A stretch of 64,000 bases of DNA from Crystallibacter degradans (GCF_012952295.1 NZ_JABBCH010000010.1:1-64000); one strand, 5' to 3'. Shown: positions 29,886-39,735, counted from the stretch's first letter. Notes: generated from the sequence alone by a model not told the origin. Numbers and translations: made by a program.

Positions 29886-30734
29886 TTATCGGGTGAATCG
29901 GATCTCGAGTGAGTCCACCCGCTCCATAAAGTCCGCGTCTCCCCCCAGCCTCCGCTGCAAACGTGCGGCCAAGGCCTGCAGTTCAGTCCGCCCAAGCCCC
30001 TCACGGACTTTGAGCACGAGGCGCAGCTCAGGACCGGCGCCGCCACCGGCAACAATCTTGCCGCTTGCAGTTTTTGCCCCGATTCCTCCTCCAGGTGCCA
30101 AACCGACGCCGCTGATATCGGTCTCGACCGCGACTGCCTGTGAAACGATCCCGGTCAACCATTCGTCTTCGTAGGACGGCACCCATTCCTGCTGTTTCGC
30201 CAGAGCCCACACGCCCGGCCGGCGAACAACGAAAGTCAGTTCAGCACCAGGATCGACGACAAGCAGTTCCGCCTTCTCAGCGACCGCGGACAGTGCGGCA
30301 CGTGCTGCGTAGACGGCCACGGGCCGCGCCTCCAGGTGCCAGGCTTCCAGCGCGGCGATAGAAGAAAACACGGGCAACGCGCGCCGACCATCTGGAGCCT
30401 GCACCGTCACGAGTGCCATATCCGCCTGTTTGTCGGCAGACAGTCCGTGTGCACCGGCTTCTTCCTCTGCCAACTGCGCCACAATCGGCACAAAGACACG
30501 CGCAGTCGCCAGGGCGCGGACAACATCGGTTTCGCCACCGGTGCCGTCGATGAGCGCGGATAACGCCTCGGTGTAAGCAGCGTCGGCGGTGCCGTCGTCC
30601 TGGTCGAAATTATGCAGCGGATTACCCGCGCCACTCAGGTCCCGGCCTTCCCAGGACTGTCCGGCGGAATCAGTGCTTCCGCCGGCGCCTGCCAGCGCCG
30701 CCGCTATGTGCCCGGGAAGCTCTCGCTTTTCCAC
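29886..30734 (-). CDS. SseB-family protein
   Basis: A 282-residue protein with an SseB N-terminal-like domain (VRALATARVFVPIV...PVFSSIAALEAW). The second half has the Gly-rich GVGLAPGGGIGA and a ferredoxin-like end. No catalytic motif is evident. It starts with GTG 30734, 5 bases after the priA stop, so it is the distal gene of the his cluster; the same neighbour is frequent in actinobacteria. Role unknown. Confidence 0.7.
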   Translation of the reverse strand: MEKRELPGHIAAALAGAGGSTDSAGQSWEGRDLSGAGNPLHNFDQDDGTADAAYTEALSALIDGTGGETDVVRALATARVFVPIVAQLAEEEAGAHGLSADKQADMALVTVQAPDGRRALPVFSSIAALEAWHLEARPVAVYAARAALSAVAEKAELLVVDPGAELTFVVRRPGVWALAKQQEWVPSYEDEWLTGIVSQAVAVETDISGVGLAPGGGIGAKTASGKIVAGGGAGPELRLVLKVREGLGRTELQALAARLQRRLGGDADFMERVDSLEIRFTR

Positions 30735-30739
30735 TTCGG

Positions 30740-31483
30740 TCAGCGGCGGCCGGCGGTATCCAGGGCCTGCGGCAAAGTAAAGGCGCCAGCGTAGAGTGCC
30801 TTACCCACAATCGCGCCTTCCACACCGTGCGGCACCAGGGCGCGCAGCGCAACAAGATCATCGAGACTTGAAATTCCGCCGGAGGCAACCACCGGCTTTT
30901 CCGTTCGCGCAGCTACTTCCTGCAGCAGTTCGATGTTCGGGCCCTTGAGGGTACCGTCTTTGGTCACGTCGGTGACAACATAGCGGGCGCAGCCGGCATC
31001 CTCGAGACGAGCCAGTACCTCCCACAGATCGCCGCCCTCCTTGGTCCATCCGCGCGCTGCCAAAGTCGTGCCGCGTACATCAAGCCCCACGGCGATGGCG
31101 TCGCCGAATCGATCGATAACCCGGGCAGTCCATTCAGGATTCTCCAGCGCAGCGGTGCCGAGATTTACCCGGGCCGCCCCGAGTTCCAGTGCCTGCTCCA
31201 GGGAGGCGTCATCTCGGATGCCTCCCGAAAGTTCAACCTTGATGGAGAGTTCCTTGACGACCCGCTGGAGCAATTCGGAATTCGAACCGCGGCCGAAGGC
31301 GGCGTCCAGATCTACCAGGTGGACCCACTCTGCGCCGTCGTTCTGCCAAGCCATCGCAGCATCCAATGGATCGCCGTAGCTGGTTTCGCTGCCGGCCTCG
31401 CCTTGAACGAGGCGGACGGCCTGGCCGTCGGCAACGTCCACTGCGGGCAGCAGTTCCAGAATCGGGGCGTTGTCTGTAGTCAT
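30740..31483 (-). CDS. priA: Phosphoribosyl isomerase PriA/HisA
   Basis: A 247-residue (beta/alpha)8 barrel isomerising ProFAR in histidine synthesis. LLPAVDV carries the first catalytic Asp and [14 protein letters not shown] the second; GGIR and GGISS phosphate-binding loops are present. In most actinobacteria this enzyme is PriA and also replaces TrpF; whether this one is dual-function cannot be decided without knowing if trpF exists elsewhere. Confidence 0.93.
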   Translation of the reverse strand: MTTDNAPILELLPAVDVADGQAVRLVQGEAGSETSYGDPLDAAMAWQNDGAEWVHLVDLDAAFGRGSNSELLQRVVKELSIKVELSGGIRDDASLEQALELGAARVNLGTAALENPEWTARVIDRFGDAIAVGLDVRGTTLAARGWTKEGGDLWEVLARLEDAGCARYVVTDVTKDGTLKGPNIELLQEVAARTEKPVVASGGISSLDDLVALRALVPHGVEGAIVGKALYAGAFTLPQALDTAGRR

Positions 31484-31518
31484 TCGGTATGTCTGCTTTC
31501 TCGGTTGGTTGGAAAGTT

Positions 31519-31680
31519 CTACTCGGACGGGCCGAGTGTGAGCAGGTAAGCGGCCAGCAGCGACATTCCGGCTAGCACATAGAAGCTAATGACAATAGCC
31601 TTCGGGGCCTTCTGGCTGCGGAAGGATATGGCACCACCGATAAGCAGTCCGGCGACACCCATGAGCACTATGCTCCACAT
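31519..31680 (-). CDS. 53-residue two-helix membrane protein in the his operon
   Basis: ATG 31680 starts 2 bases after the hisH stop, and the frame ends at TAG 31519-31521. The product begins [20 protein letters not shown], has a short basic loop (RSQKAPKA), and a second hydrophobic span ([19 protein letters not shown]). It has the tight spacing of an operon member. Function unknown; I know of no named family. Confidence 0.75.
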   Translation of the reverse strand: MWSIVLMGVAGLLIGGAISFRSQKAPKAIVISFYVLAGMSLLAAYLLTLGPSE

Positions 31681-31682
31681 AT

Positions 31683-32324
31683 CTAGCCCAGCGTCCGGAG
31701 CCAGTTGCGCAGCAGTTCAGCTCCCGCGTCGCCTGACTTTTCCGGGTGGAACTGCGTGGCGCAAAGAGGGCCGTTTTCGACAGCGGAGATGAACCTTCCT
31801 CCGTGTTCGGACCAGGTCACCTGCGGCGGGGTCATAGCCGGCTGCGAGACATCGAAATCCCAACGCTGCACTCCGTATGAGTGTACGAAATAGAAGCGCT
31901 CGTCCTCGATGCCGGCAAACAGGCGGCTGCCTTCCGGTGGGTCAACGGTGTTCCATCCCATATGCGGTACAACATCGGCAGCAAGACGCTCCACCGTTCC
32001 GGGCCACTCCCCCATACCCGGGGTACTGACACCATGTTCAACACCCTCGTCGAACAACACCTGAAGACCGACGCAGATGCCAAGAACCGGCCGACCCCCG
32101 GCAACGCGGCGCCCAATCCAGCGCAACGCATCCACCTTCTTCAGCTGCTCCATAACAGCGGCGAAAGCACCGACGCCGGGAACCAGCAGGCCATCCGCAT
32201 TGAGAACGTCCTCGGAGGCATGACTAAGCGTTACTTCCGCACCAACATGCTCAAGCGCACGCACCGCGGACCGGACGTTGCCGGATCCATAGTCGAGGAC
32301 GGTGATTTTTGGGGCTGATGTCAC
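31683..32324 (-). CDS. hisH: Imidazole glycerol phosphate synthase, glutaminase subunit
   Basis: A 213-residue class I glutamine amidotransferase feeding ammonia to HisF. The nucleophile Cys is in [10 protein letters not shown] (about residue 83), and the His-Glu pair in [13 protein letters not shown] at the N-terminus is conserved. hisF is not in the window. Overlaps hisB by 4 bases. Confidence 0.95.
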   Translation of the reverse strand: MTSAPKITVLDYGSGNVRSAVRALEHVGAEVTLSHASEDVLNADGLLVPGVGAFAAVMEQLKKVDALRWIGRRVAGGRPVLGICVGLQVLFDEGVEHGVSTPGMGEWPGTVERLAADVVPHMGWNTVDPPEGSRLFAGIEDERFYFVHSYGVQRWDFDVSQPAMTPPQVTWSEHGGRFISAVENGPLCATQFHPEKSGDAGAELLRNWLRTLG

Positions 32325-32938
32325 AAGGCCCCCTTCGTGGAGGGAATGCCTTCCACCCGCGGATCCGGTTCGATAGCAGCCCGCAAGGCCCGCGCAAAGG
32401 CCTTGAACTGGGCCTCAACAATGTGGTGCGGGTCCCTGCCGCCCAAGACCCGCATGTGCAGGCAAATCTGTGCATGCAGGGTGACGGCCTCGAAGACGTG
32501 GCGCGTCAGCGAACCCGTGAAGTGACCGCCAATCAAGTGGTACTCCTGGCCCGCGGGTTCCCCGTCGTGCACCAGGTAAGGGCGCCCGGAAATGTCTACA
32601 ACAGCGTTGGCAATAGCCTCGTCCAGCGGAACCGTGGCCTCACCGAACCGCCTGATCCCGGCCTTGTTGCCGAGAGCGCTTTTTAGAACCTCCCCAAGGG
32701 TGATTGCGACGTCTTCAACGGTGTGGTGGACGTCGATATGGGTATCCCCGGAGGCCTTCACCGTCAGATCTATCAGCGAGTGCTTCGCCAGCGCCGTGAG
32801 CATATGGTCATAGAACGGCACGGTCGTGCTGATATCGGATTGGCCTGTGCCATCGAGGTTCAGTTCCACCAGGACGGAGGATTCACTTGTAGTGCGTTCA
32901 AGGCGCGCGGTGCGTCCGGTGGCAATATCCACGGTCAT
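32321..32938 (-). CDS. hisB: Imidazoleglycerol-phosphate dehydratase
   Basis: A 205-residue monofunctional dehydratase without the phosphatase domain of the enterobacterial fusion. The metal-binding histidine motifs are [24 protein letters not shown] and, near the C-terminus, [16 protein letters not shown] 32938 (MTVDIATG) is used, with GGAGTCC-like sequence just upstream weakly resembling a ribosome binding site. Confidence 0.95.
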   Translation of the reverse strand: MTVDIATGRTARLERTTSESSVLVELNLDGTGQSDISTTVPFYDHMLTALAKHSLIDLTVKASGDTHIDVHHTVEDVAITLGEVLKSALGNKAGIRRFGEATVPLDEAIANAVVDISGRPYLVHDGEPAGQEYHLIGGHFTGSLTRHVFEAVTLHAQICLHMRVLGGRDPHHIVEAQFKAFARALRAAIEPDPRVEGIPSTKGAL

Positions 32939-33013
32939 TGGAGTCCTTTGAAGAAAATCGATTCGGCTGTCCACGAAGACGTGCGCCTCTTATATCAGTC
33001 TAGGAGAAATCGC

Positions 33014-34108
33014 TCAGACAAGCTCGCGGAGACGGTTCAGGAACGCCGTGGTCTCCGCCTCAGTGCCGGCAGTAACCCGAAGATGGCCCGGAATCCCCAC
33101 ATCTCGGATGAGCACTCCGGCGTCGAGCAAACCCTGCCATACTGCGTGCGGATTCCGTACTCCCCCGAAGAATACGAAATTCGAATCCGAGGGCGCGGGA
33201 TGCAGACCCATATCCGTGAGTTCGGACACGATCCTGTCACGCTGGCCCTTGATGTCTTCAACGTTGGCCAGCAACGCGTCCGCATGGTCCAGGGCCGCAA
33301 CAGCAGTTGCCTGGGTAATGGCGGACAGGTGGTACGGAAGGCGGACCAAACGCAACGCATCCGTCACTTCGGGGGCCCCTGCCAGATATCCCACACGCGC
33401 CCCCGCTAAAGCGAACGCTTTACTCATTGTTCGCGAAACGATCAGACGCTCTCTGCCCTGAAGCAATTCCAGAGCGCTGGGGGTGCCGGTGTGGGCAAAC
33501 TCGGCATACGCTTCGTCGACAATGACCACGGTGTTGTATTCGGCCCCGGCCTCGTACACGGCTTCTACAACATCCAGGCCTAGAGCTGTCCCGGTCGGAT
33601 TATTCGGGGAACAAAGAATGACGATATTGGCAGCTGACTCTCTGACTGCCCGCGCGGCTGCCTCGGCCGTCAAACTGAAGTCGGAGGAGCGAGCGCCGGT
33701 CACATATTCAGTGTCCGTGCCGCTTGCGAGCAATGGATACATCGAATATGTAGGGGGGAAGCTGAGTACGCGTCGGCCGGGACCGCCAAAAGCCTGCAGA
33801 ATCTGCTGGAGGACTTCGTTCGACCCGTTGGCAGCCCAAACGTTTTCTTCGGTTAGCCCGTGCCCCAGGTAACGAGCCAACGATTGACGCAGTTGCGTAA
33901 ATTCACGGTCAGGATAGCGGTTCAGCCCCGTGGCTGCCGCATCGACGGCTGCCGCAATGGCCTTGTGAACACTCTCGGGAAGTGGATGGGTGTTCTCGTT
34001 AACATTCAGCAGCACCGGCACATGTAACTGGGGTGCGCCATATGGTTCTAAGCCTCTGAGGTTTTCCCTGAGAGGCAGGCGATTCAGTCGTTCTAGCTGG
34101 TCACTCAC
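33014..34108 (-). CDS. hisC: Histidinol-phosphate aminotransferase
   Basis: A 364-residue PLP aminotransferase (fold type I). The PLP lysine is in SRTMSKAFALAGARVG; NNPTGT and DEAYAEF are conserved. GTG 34108 lacks a Shine-Dalgarno; TAAGCT lies 6 bases upstream, so a leaderless start is possible but weaker than others here. hisD, often upstream of hisC in relatives, is absent. Confidence 0.93.
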   Translation of the reverse strand: MSDQLERLNRLPLRENLRGLEPYGAPQLHVPVLLNVNENTHPLPESVHKAIAAAVDAAATGLNRYPDREFTQLRQSLARYLGHGLTEENVWAANGSNEVLQQILQAFGGPGRRVLSFPPTYSMYPLLASGTDTEYVTGARSSDFSLTAEAAARAVRESAANIVILCSPNNPTGTALGLDVVEAVYEAGAEYNTVVIVDEAYAEFAHTGTPSALELLQGRERLIVSRTMSKAFALAGARVGYLAGAPEVTDALRLVRLPYHLSAITQATAVAALDHADALLANVEDIKGQRDRIVSELTDMGLHPAPSDSNFVFFGGVRNPHAVWQGLLDAGVLIRDVGIPGHLRVTAGTEAETTAFLNRLRELV

Positions 34109-34122
34109 TGATCAAGCTTAAG

Positions 34123-34160
34123 CTCCGGCCGGCCCGGGGCAGGAATCGGGCCAGCCGGAG
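34123..34160 (-). terminator. GC-rich hairpin between the LysM gene and hisC
   Basis: CTCCGGC (34123-34129) pairs with GCCGGAG (34154-34160), and inside it GGCCCG with CGGGCC, with one mismatch between. It lies 10 bases beyond the LysM gene stop on the minus strand. No U-tract. Confidence 0.5.
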
Positions 34161-34169
34161 GGTCTCATA

Positions 34170-34544
34170 TTACGGCCGTTGGCCGCTGCCGCTGACGGGA
34201 ACGTGGATTTGCTGTCCGGCTTGCACAACCGAGCCCGGAAGGTTGTTCAATTGGGAAATCTCGGCAATCACATCGTGCGGATTCCGTTCAGGGGCAACGG
34301 CACTGGCGACTTCCCACAGGGTCTGCCCGGCGCCGACCGTCACGGTGATCGTCTCGCCAACTCCTAGACGGTCGCCGGTAGAGGCCATTGCGGGAGCAGT
34401 AAAGAAGCCGATCAGCGTCAACAGGGCAGCAGCTGACAGGATGAGCGGAAGGCCGATCAACAGCAGGCGGCCCCGGCGGGTTAGCTGGAGTGGTTGAGCG
34501 TGGCGCGGTACGGCAGGCGACTGCGGTGCGAGCTGTGCAGACAT
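34170..34544 (-). CDS. LysM-domain membrane protein, probable SOS-induced cell-division inhibitor
   Basis: A 124-residue protein. One N-terminal membrane helix (LLLIGLPLILSAAALLTLIGFF) is followed by a single extracellular LysM domain (about 67-118; VGAGQTLWEVASAVAPERNPHDVI). Size, topology and divergence from lexA match Rv2719c of M. tuberculosis and DivS-type proteins of corynebacteria, which halt division during SOS. AAAGG precedes the ATG. A perfect SOS box lies 47 bp upstream. The inhibitory role is inferred from context. Confidence 0.8.
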   Translation of the reverse strand: MSAQLAPQSPAVPRHAQPLQLTRRGRLLLIGLPLILSAAALLTLIGFFTAPAMASTGDRLGVGETITVTVGAGQTLWEVASAVAPERNPHDVIAEISQLNNLPGSVVQAGQQIHVPVSGSGQRP

Positions 34545-34591
34545 ATGACACCTTTCCCGATCTTCGAACGCTGATGTCCGAGATCAACTAC

Positions 34592-34607
34592 TCGAACTCA
34601 CGTTCGA
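34592..34607. promoter_or_regulatory. Perfect SOS (LexA) box in the lysM-lexA intergenic region
   Basis: TCGAAC-TCAC-GTTCGA, perfect in both half-sites, 47 bp from the LysM gene start and 210 bp from lexA. Confidence 0.85.
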
Positions 34608-34658
34608 ATCCTTCTTCCACAGTTTTAGCACTTATGATCGAACATTGTCGAGACTCAC

Positions 34659-34699
34659 TAGAACAAATGTTTGAAAGTTCACCGCGACTCCCCTAGCGT
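34659..34699 (+). promoter_or_regulatory. Second SOS box and candidate lexA promoter
   Basis: TAGAAC-AAAT-GTTTGA (34659-34674) differs from the consensus symmetrically by one base in each half. It overlaps a -35 TTGAAA (34671-34676) followed by 17 bases and TAGCGT (34694-34699), giving a natural autoregulatory lexA promoter. Confidence 0.55.
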
Positions 34700-34817
34700 T
34701 AAAGCTAAAGGTGGCCGTACATGCAGTGCATCAGCTGCCACTGACAAAATAAGATTCCGGTTCGGTTCAGGCACGGCACTGCTGAATCGGATCGGACGGA
34801 GAAACCGGAGTCCGGCC

Positions 34818-35582
34818 ATGTCGAAGAATGTTTCCAACGCAGCTGCCACATCAGACAGCAAACAGACAAAGCCGACTCGGGCTGCGGGGCAGTCCAAGGG
34901 CCTCACTGCGCGCCAAAAGAAGATCCTTGAAACCATCCAGGGCTCTGTAAGTGCCAATGGTTATCCGCCATCGATGAGGGAAATCGGGGACACAGTCGGA
35001 CTGGCAAGCCTTTCCAGCGTGACCCACCAGCTGATCCAACTCGAAAAGATGGGCTACATCCGTCGTGACCCCAAGCGTCCCCGCGCAATGGAGGTGCTGA
35101 CTCCGCTCACTATTGAGGACGGCGCTGTCCAGGTGGCCGGGATGGAACAAGCAGGCAATCTGCGAAGTATCAACGGTTCCACCGTTTCGGATCTCGGCAG
35201 TGCGTCGGATACAGCTATGGTTCCCCTCGTCGGTCGCATCGCCGCCGGCGGTCCAATCCTGGCGGATCAGGTCGTCGAGGACGTCATGCCACTTCCGCGA
35301 CAGCTGGTTGGCCATGGCGAACTGTTCATGCTCAAGGTCTCCGGCGATTCCATGATCGATGCAGCGATCTGCGATGGCGATTGGGTTGTCGTGCGGCGAC
35401 AGCAAAGCGCCAACAACGGAGACATTGTCGCAGCCCTGCTTAATGACGAGGCAACTGTGAAGACATTCAGGCAGCGGGACGGCCATACGTGGTTGCTGCC
35501 CCAAAATACCCAATACGAACCGATCCTCGGCGACCATGCAACGGTGATGGGCAAAGTGGTTTCAGTAATGCGCACTCTGTAG
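34818..35582 (+). CDS. lexA: SOS repressor LexA
   Basis: A 254-residue LexA. The N-terminal winged helix (about 28-92) includes [12 protein letters not shown] and [19 protein letters not shown]. The self-cleavage Ala143-Gly144 bond is in VGRIAAGGP; the catalytic Ser178 is in VSGDSM and Lys215 in EATVKTF. The Ala/Ser/Thr-rich first 27 residues are an actinobacterial extension. ATG 34818 has GGAG 8 bases upstream. Convergent with dinG; the 162-base gap between them holds nothing I can identify. Confidence 0.97.
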   Translation: MSKNVSNAAATSDSKQTKPTRAAGQSKGLTARQKKILETIQGSVSANGYPPSMREIGDTVGLASLSSVTHQLIQLEKMGYIRRDPKRPRAMEVLTPLTIEDGAVQVAGMEQAGNLRSINGSTVSDLGSASDTAMVPLVGRIAAGGPILADQVVEDVMPLPRQLVGHGELFMLKVSGDSMIDAAICDGDWVVVRRQQSANNGDIVAALLNDEATVKTFRQRDGHTWLLPQNTQYEPILGDHATVMGKVVSVMRTL

Positions 35583-35744
35583 CCGAACGCCGTGTTCGCC
35601 GAGGTGGCTGGGAGCCGCTTTCCCGCTGGATGCGGCGCGGCGCCCTACGATCCTTGCAACGATGTCCATGTCTTCGGATGGACCGGAGCTAAGGGCCGGG
35701 GCCTTCCATGTCACGAGTACCGTGGGTTGCCTTTGACGTGCCCG

Positions 35745-37817
35745 TCAACCCGACTGACGTGCCGAGAGACGTTCCAAGATCTGCAGCGCCACACTCCGGT
35801 CCTTAGTAGACCAGAATGGAGGCAAAGCAGACCGGAGGAAACTGCCGTACCGGGCGTTTGCCAAGCGGGAATCCAGTATTGCGACCATGCCACGATCGCC
35901 CGCGGCGCGAATAAGGCGTCCGGCTCCCTGAGCCAGACGGACTGCGGCGTGGGTAGCGGAGACGGCCATAAAACCGTTGCCACCAGCTTGCGCCACCGAG
36001 CGGGTCCTCGCTGTCATCAGAGGGTCATCCGGACGCGGAAACGGAATCCGATCGATGACGACCAACCTACAGGCGTCTCCGGGTACGTCCACACCCTGCC
36101 ACAGTGTCATCGTCCCGAACAAGCAGGTATCCGGCTCCGCCGCGAACTGCTTGACCAAGGCAGCGATCGAAGACTCGCCCTGGCACAGGATTTCGCTACT
36201 AATCCTCCGCCGCATTTCGGCGGCCGCTTCCTCGGCCGCCCGCCGGGATGAGAACAGGCCCAATGCCCCGCCTCCGGAAGCCTTCAGCAGTGCTTCCAAC
36301 TCGTCCAGCTGTTCCGCGCTGGTTCCGCGTTCAGGCTTCGGCAAATGCGAAGCCACATACAGCACTCCCTGCTTCGGATAGTCGAACGGGCTTCCAACGT
36401 CTGCGCTCGAATAGGCCGGTGCACCGGCCCCCATCAGTCCCAGCGATCCTGCCACTGCATCGAAAGCGTTGCCGATGGCTAACGTCGCGGAAGTCAGAAC
36501 CACAGTGTGGCCGTCAAACAATCCTTCACGTAGCCGTGAGGCCACGGATAGGGGTGCAACGTTGACTGTTGCGGGCTGCGTATCGTCCTCTGAACCGAAA
36601 TCCGTTCCGGACGCGAAATTACTAGGCCTGGTAATCCACAAGACTTCCCGAGCCTGAGCCGCCGAGAGAATCCGGTCGCACACCTCCAGCACAACCATCA
36701 GTCTGGAGCGGGCCATCTGCCGTCCACCGTCCGCATTGTTGGACGTGTCCGACTTGGAGTCGGAAAGTGCGATCCGGCAAGCCTCCCGCAACTGTGTCAA
36801 CGCCATTTCATGATCGTCACGGAGCCCGGAGGCCATCAGCCCCGTGGCAGTTGCTGCCAAGGATACTTCGAGGCTCTTCGCTGCGCTGTTGATCGACTCG
36901 ACGCTGGCCGCAGTATGCTTGCGGGCCATGGACGCCGCTGTATGCACCATCGCCACCGAGAGCTGCCCAGCGACCGCGCTGGTGACGCGGTCCTGCAGCT
37001 CATGTGCTTCGTCGATGACTACCACGTCGTATTCCGGAAGTACCGACAGGCCTTCAAAGGCATTGATAGCCAGCAGCGCATGGTTGGTGATCACGACGTC
37101 CGCTTCACCGGCTCGCGTGCGGGCTAGCTCGCTGAAACATTCTGCCGCCATCGGACACTTCTGTGCTCCGAGGCACTCCATGGAACTGACCGAAACTTGT
37201 CGCCAGGCGCGATCGCTGACGCCGGGGACGATCTCATCCCGATCGCCGGTGTCAGTTTCGTCCGCCCATTCCCGCAGTCGTACCACTTCTTTTCCCAGCC
37301 CGGAGGCCGGTCCGCCGGTTGGCGGGGCAGGATGAGGTACGGCATCCTCGCCAAGAGTGAAGAGAGCGTCCGGAACGTCATCCTCGGGGAAACCACCCGC
37401 CAGCTTGTGCCGGCAGAGGTAGTTGTTGCGCCCCTTCAGGAGGGCTACATCTACCGGCCGGGGCAGTTCGTCCGAGATAGCCTCGAGTAATCGCGGCAGG
37501 TCGCGCTTGACGATCTGTGATTGCAAGGCCAGCGTCGCAGTGGAAACAACTGCGGGCTTCTCGCTCTCCAGGGCATGGACGATCAGAGGAATGAGATACG
37601 CCAATGATTTGCCGGTGCCCGTCCCCGCTTGAACGAGCAGATGTTCCTGATTATTGAACGCCTCGGCAACGCGGTCGGCCATCTCATGCTGCCCCGCGCG
37701 GTTCTGCCCGCCCATGGCACGCACCGCAACGTCAAGCAGACGCAACGCTTCCTTTTCGGTCAACGATGCCTCAGCCACGATGGAGGAAGGGTCCGAGCTC
37801 TGCCGCCAGCCCTTCAC
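35745..37817 (-). CDS. dinG: DinG-type ATP-dependent DNA helicase (XPD-like Fe-S helicase)
   Basis: A 690-residue SF2 helicase. Walker A is QAGTGTGKS (about 63-71), DEAH is VVIDEAHELQ. Four cysteines (one in NNYLCRHK and three in MECLGAQKCPMAAECF) are placed as in the XPD/DinG 4Fe-4S domain. Motif VI is QGAGRLIR. It unwinds R-loops and forked DNA. Start GTG 37817 overlaps hflX by 47 bases and has AAGG 5 bases upstream; GTG 37778 is an alternative. No SOS box is seen directly upstream. Confidence 0.92.
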   Translation of the reverse strand: MKGWRQSSDPSSIVAEASLTEKEALRLLDVAVRAMGGQNRAGQHEMADRVAEAFNNQEHLLVQAGTGTGKSLAYLIPLIVHALESEKPAVVSTATLALQSQIVKRDLPRLLEAISDELPRPVDVALLKGRNNYLCRHKLAGGFPEDDVPDALFTLGEDAVPHPAPPTGGPASGLGKEVVRLREWADETDTGDRDEIVPGVSDRAWRQVSVSSMECLGAQKCPMAAECFSELARTRAGEADVVITNHALLAINAFEGLSVLPEYDVVVIDEAHELQDRVTSAVAGQLSVAMVHTAASMARKHTAASVESINSAAKSLEVSLAATATGLMASGLRDDHEMALTQLREACRIALSDSKSDTSNNADGGRQMARSRLMVVLEVCDRILSAAQAREVLWITRPSNFASGTDFGSEDDTQPATVNVAPLSVASRLREGLFDGHTVVLTSATLAIGNAFDAVAGSLGLMGAGAPAYSSADVGSPFDYPKQGVLYVASHLPKPERGTSAEQLDELEALLKASGGGALGLFSSRRAAEEAAAEMRRRISSEILCQGESSIAALVKQFAAEPDTCLFGTMTLWQGVDVPGDACRLVVIDRIPFPRPDDPLMTARTRSVAQAGGNGFMAVSATHAAVRLAQGAGRLIRAAGDRGMVAILDSRLANARYGSFLRSALPPFWSTKDRSVALQILERLSARQSG

Positions 37818-39318
37818 GGACCTTCACTTCCAGCTTCGTTCCGTTTTCGACATGTTCGACGGAGAGAATTTCCGCATCCGGGCTATGCAGCCGGCTCACC
37901 ACTTCGCCACGGTCATACGGAATCAACAACTCAAGCTTGACCGTGGGACGTGGAATTCCGTCGCTGATGGCCTCAAGCAGTTCCGGGATCCCTTGGCCGG
38001 TGCGCGCCGAAACTACCACGTGCCGCGGTTCACGCTGGCGCAGTCGCTCGATGACAAACGGGTCGGCTGCGTCCGCCTTGTTCAGGACTACGATTTCCGG
38101 GAGCTTTCGCGCGTCGACCTCAGTGAGCACTTCCCGGACAGCGGCAATCTGCCCTTCGGGATCCGGGTGGGAGGCGTCGACCACGTGCAGAATGAGATCT
38201 GCATCCGCTGCCTCTTCCAAGGTCGAGCGGAATGCCTCAACCAGCTGAGTAGGCAACGAGCGGACGAAGCCGACCGTGTCGGCCAGGGTATAGCCGAGGC
38301 CATCGGCGGTTTCGGCCTTCCTCACCGTGGGGTCGAGGGTGGCGAAAAGCGCGTTCTCCACCAGTACGCCCGCATTGGTCAGACGGTTCAACAACGACGA
38401 CTTGCCCGCATTGGTGTAGCCGACGATGGCAACGGACGGAACAGCATTGCGTTTTCGGTTGGCCCGCTTCGTATCCCGTGCAGGTTTCATCCCTGTAATT
38501 TCCCTGCGCAGCTTCGCCATCCGGGTGCGAATCCGGCGCCGGTCCAGTTCGATCTTGGTTTCACCCGGGCCGCGGGATCCGATGCCGCCACCGGCAGCGC
38601 CGACCCGGCCACCAGCTTGGCGGGACATTGATTCGCCCCAGCCACGCAATCTCGGAAGCAGGTATTCGAGCTGGGCCAGTTCCACCTGCGCTTTGCCTTC
38701 GCGGCTCTTGGCATGCTGGGCGAATATATCAAGGATCAGGGCTGTCCGGTCGATCACCTTGACCTTGACGATGTCTTCCAAGCCCCGTCGCTGCGACGGG
38801 GAAAGTTCGCCGTCCACAATGACGGTGTCCGCACCCGTGCCCATCACGATGTCCCGCAACTCCTGGGCCTTGCCGGATCCAAGGAACGTGCCGGGGTCCG
38901 GCTTGAGCCGCCGCTGCACTACGCCGTCGAGTACCTCGGAACCTGCGGTCTCTGCCAGGGCTGCAAGCTCGCGCAACGAATTGTCGGCGTCGTCGGCGGT
39001 TCCTTCAGTCCAGAGACCGGCAAGGACGACTCGTTCGAGCCGCAGCTGCCGGTATTCAACCTCGGTGACGTCTTCGAGTTCGGTAGAAAGACCTGCAACC
39101 CGGCGCAAGGCGCGCCGTTCGGCCAAGTCCTGTTGCTCGCCGTCGAATTCCGAGTGTTCCTCGTCCAACGTCGAGATGGCCTGTGCCCTGCCTCTGACAC
39201 CGCCGGACTTCGTCCGTGCCGCAGTATCCTTGGCCAGAATCCGGTCAATGACCGCCTGGATTTCCTCGGGGCTCAGCTCCGGTTCCGGCGAGGGCTGGCT
39301 GTTGCTAGTGGTGGACAT
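37771..39318 (-). CDS. hflX: GTPase HflX
   Basis: A 515-residue ribosome-associated GTPase that splits stalled or heat-damaged ribosomes. An acidic N-terminal extension (1-85) precedes the HflX domain with the RRGLEDIVKVKVIDRTALIL segment. G motifs are GYTNAGKSSLLNRL (G1), DTVGFVRSLP (G3) and NKAD (G4). ATG 39318 has AAAGGAG close upstream. A longer open frame exists but runs into intergenic hairpins. Followed by dinG with overlap. Confidence 0.94.
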   Translation of the reverse strand: MSTTSNSQPSPEPELSPEEIQAVIDRILAKDTAARTKSGGVRGRAQAISTLDEEHSEFDGEQQDLAERRALRRVAGLSTELEDVTEVEYRQLRLERVVLAGLWTEGTADDADNSLRELAALAETAGSEVLDGVVQRRLKPDPGTFLGSGKAQELRDIVMGTGADTVIVDGELSPSQRRGLEDIVKVKVIDRTALILDIFAQHAKSREGKAQVELAQLEYLLPRLRGWGESMSRQAGGRVGAAGGGIGSRGPGETKIELDRRRIRTRMAKLRREITGMKPARDTKRANRKRNAVPSVAIVGYTNAGKSSLLNRLTNAGVLVENALFATLDPTVRKAETADGLGYTLADTVGFVRSLPTQLVEAFRSTLEEAADADLILHVVDASHPDPEGQIAAVREVLTEVDARKLPEIVVLNKADAADPFVIERLRQREPRHVVVSARTGQGIPELLEAISDGIPRPTVKLELLIPYDRGEVVSRLHSPDAEILSVEHVENGTKLEVKVREGLAAELGPFLHRG

Positions 39319-39735
39319 GCTCTCCTTTGAAAAGTCTGTAGTTCTATCGTAGACCTCAGCGGCGTCGGGTACCGAGGGACCAGCCGGTCTTTGTTGATGA
39401 GGGGTCAAGAAATCCTCCTGACAACGGGCGGCGCGTGTCCGCCGGCGCATAATCTGGTAGGCGCCGAAGCGTTTGGCTTCGGCTGATGAAGATCGGAAAA
39501 CTGCGGCACACACCGCCGCAGGTTCAAGGAAGAAGGAACTTGGTTACGCTTCCGGATTGAGGTGCATCATCTTCCCTCGGAGCTGGGCTCAACGGCAGAG
39601 AAGATTCGGCGCGGCTCAGGTCAGCCGCAACAGCACAATCACTTATTCCACATGGACCTACCATACCAGCACTTCGGCCCTCGTTAGGACTGCCTAGATA
39701 CACATTCCGCTCCTGGCGCACTACTCTGGCGGATT
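39319..39735. other. 417-bp intergenic region upstream of hflX
   Basis: No credible gene. It must carry the divergent promoters of hflX (minus) and the methyltransferase gene (plus). Two perfect hairpins lie in it: 39463-39483 (GCCGAAGC stem) and 39501-39521 (CTGCGGC stem). The second is followed by TTTTCC on the minus strand and looks like a small terminator or attenuator in a possible hflX leader. A possible hflX -10 is TACGAT near 39352-39347. Confidence 0.4.

Noticed and set aside
35583-35744. Small open frame between lexA and dinG (ATG near 35708)
   Set aside because: About 30 codons, running into dinG antisense, with no ribosome binding site and no similarity I recognise.
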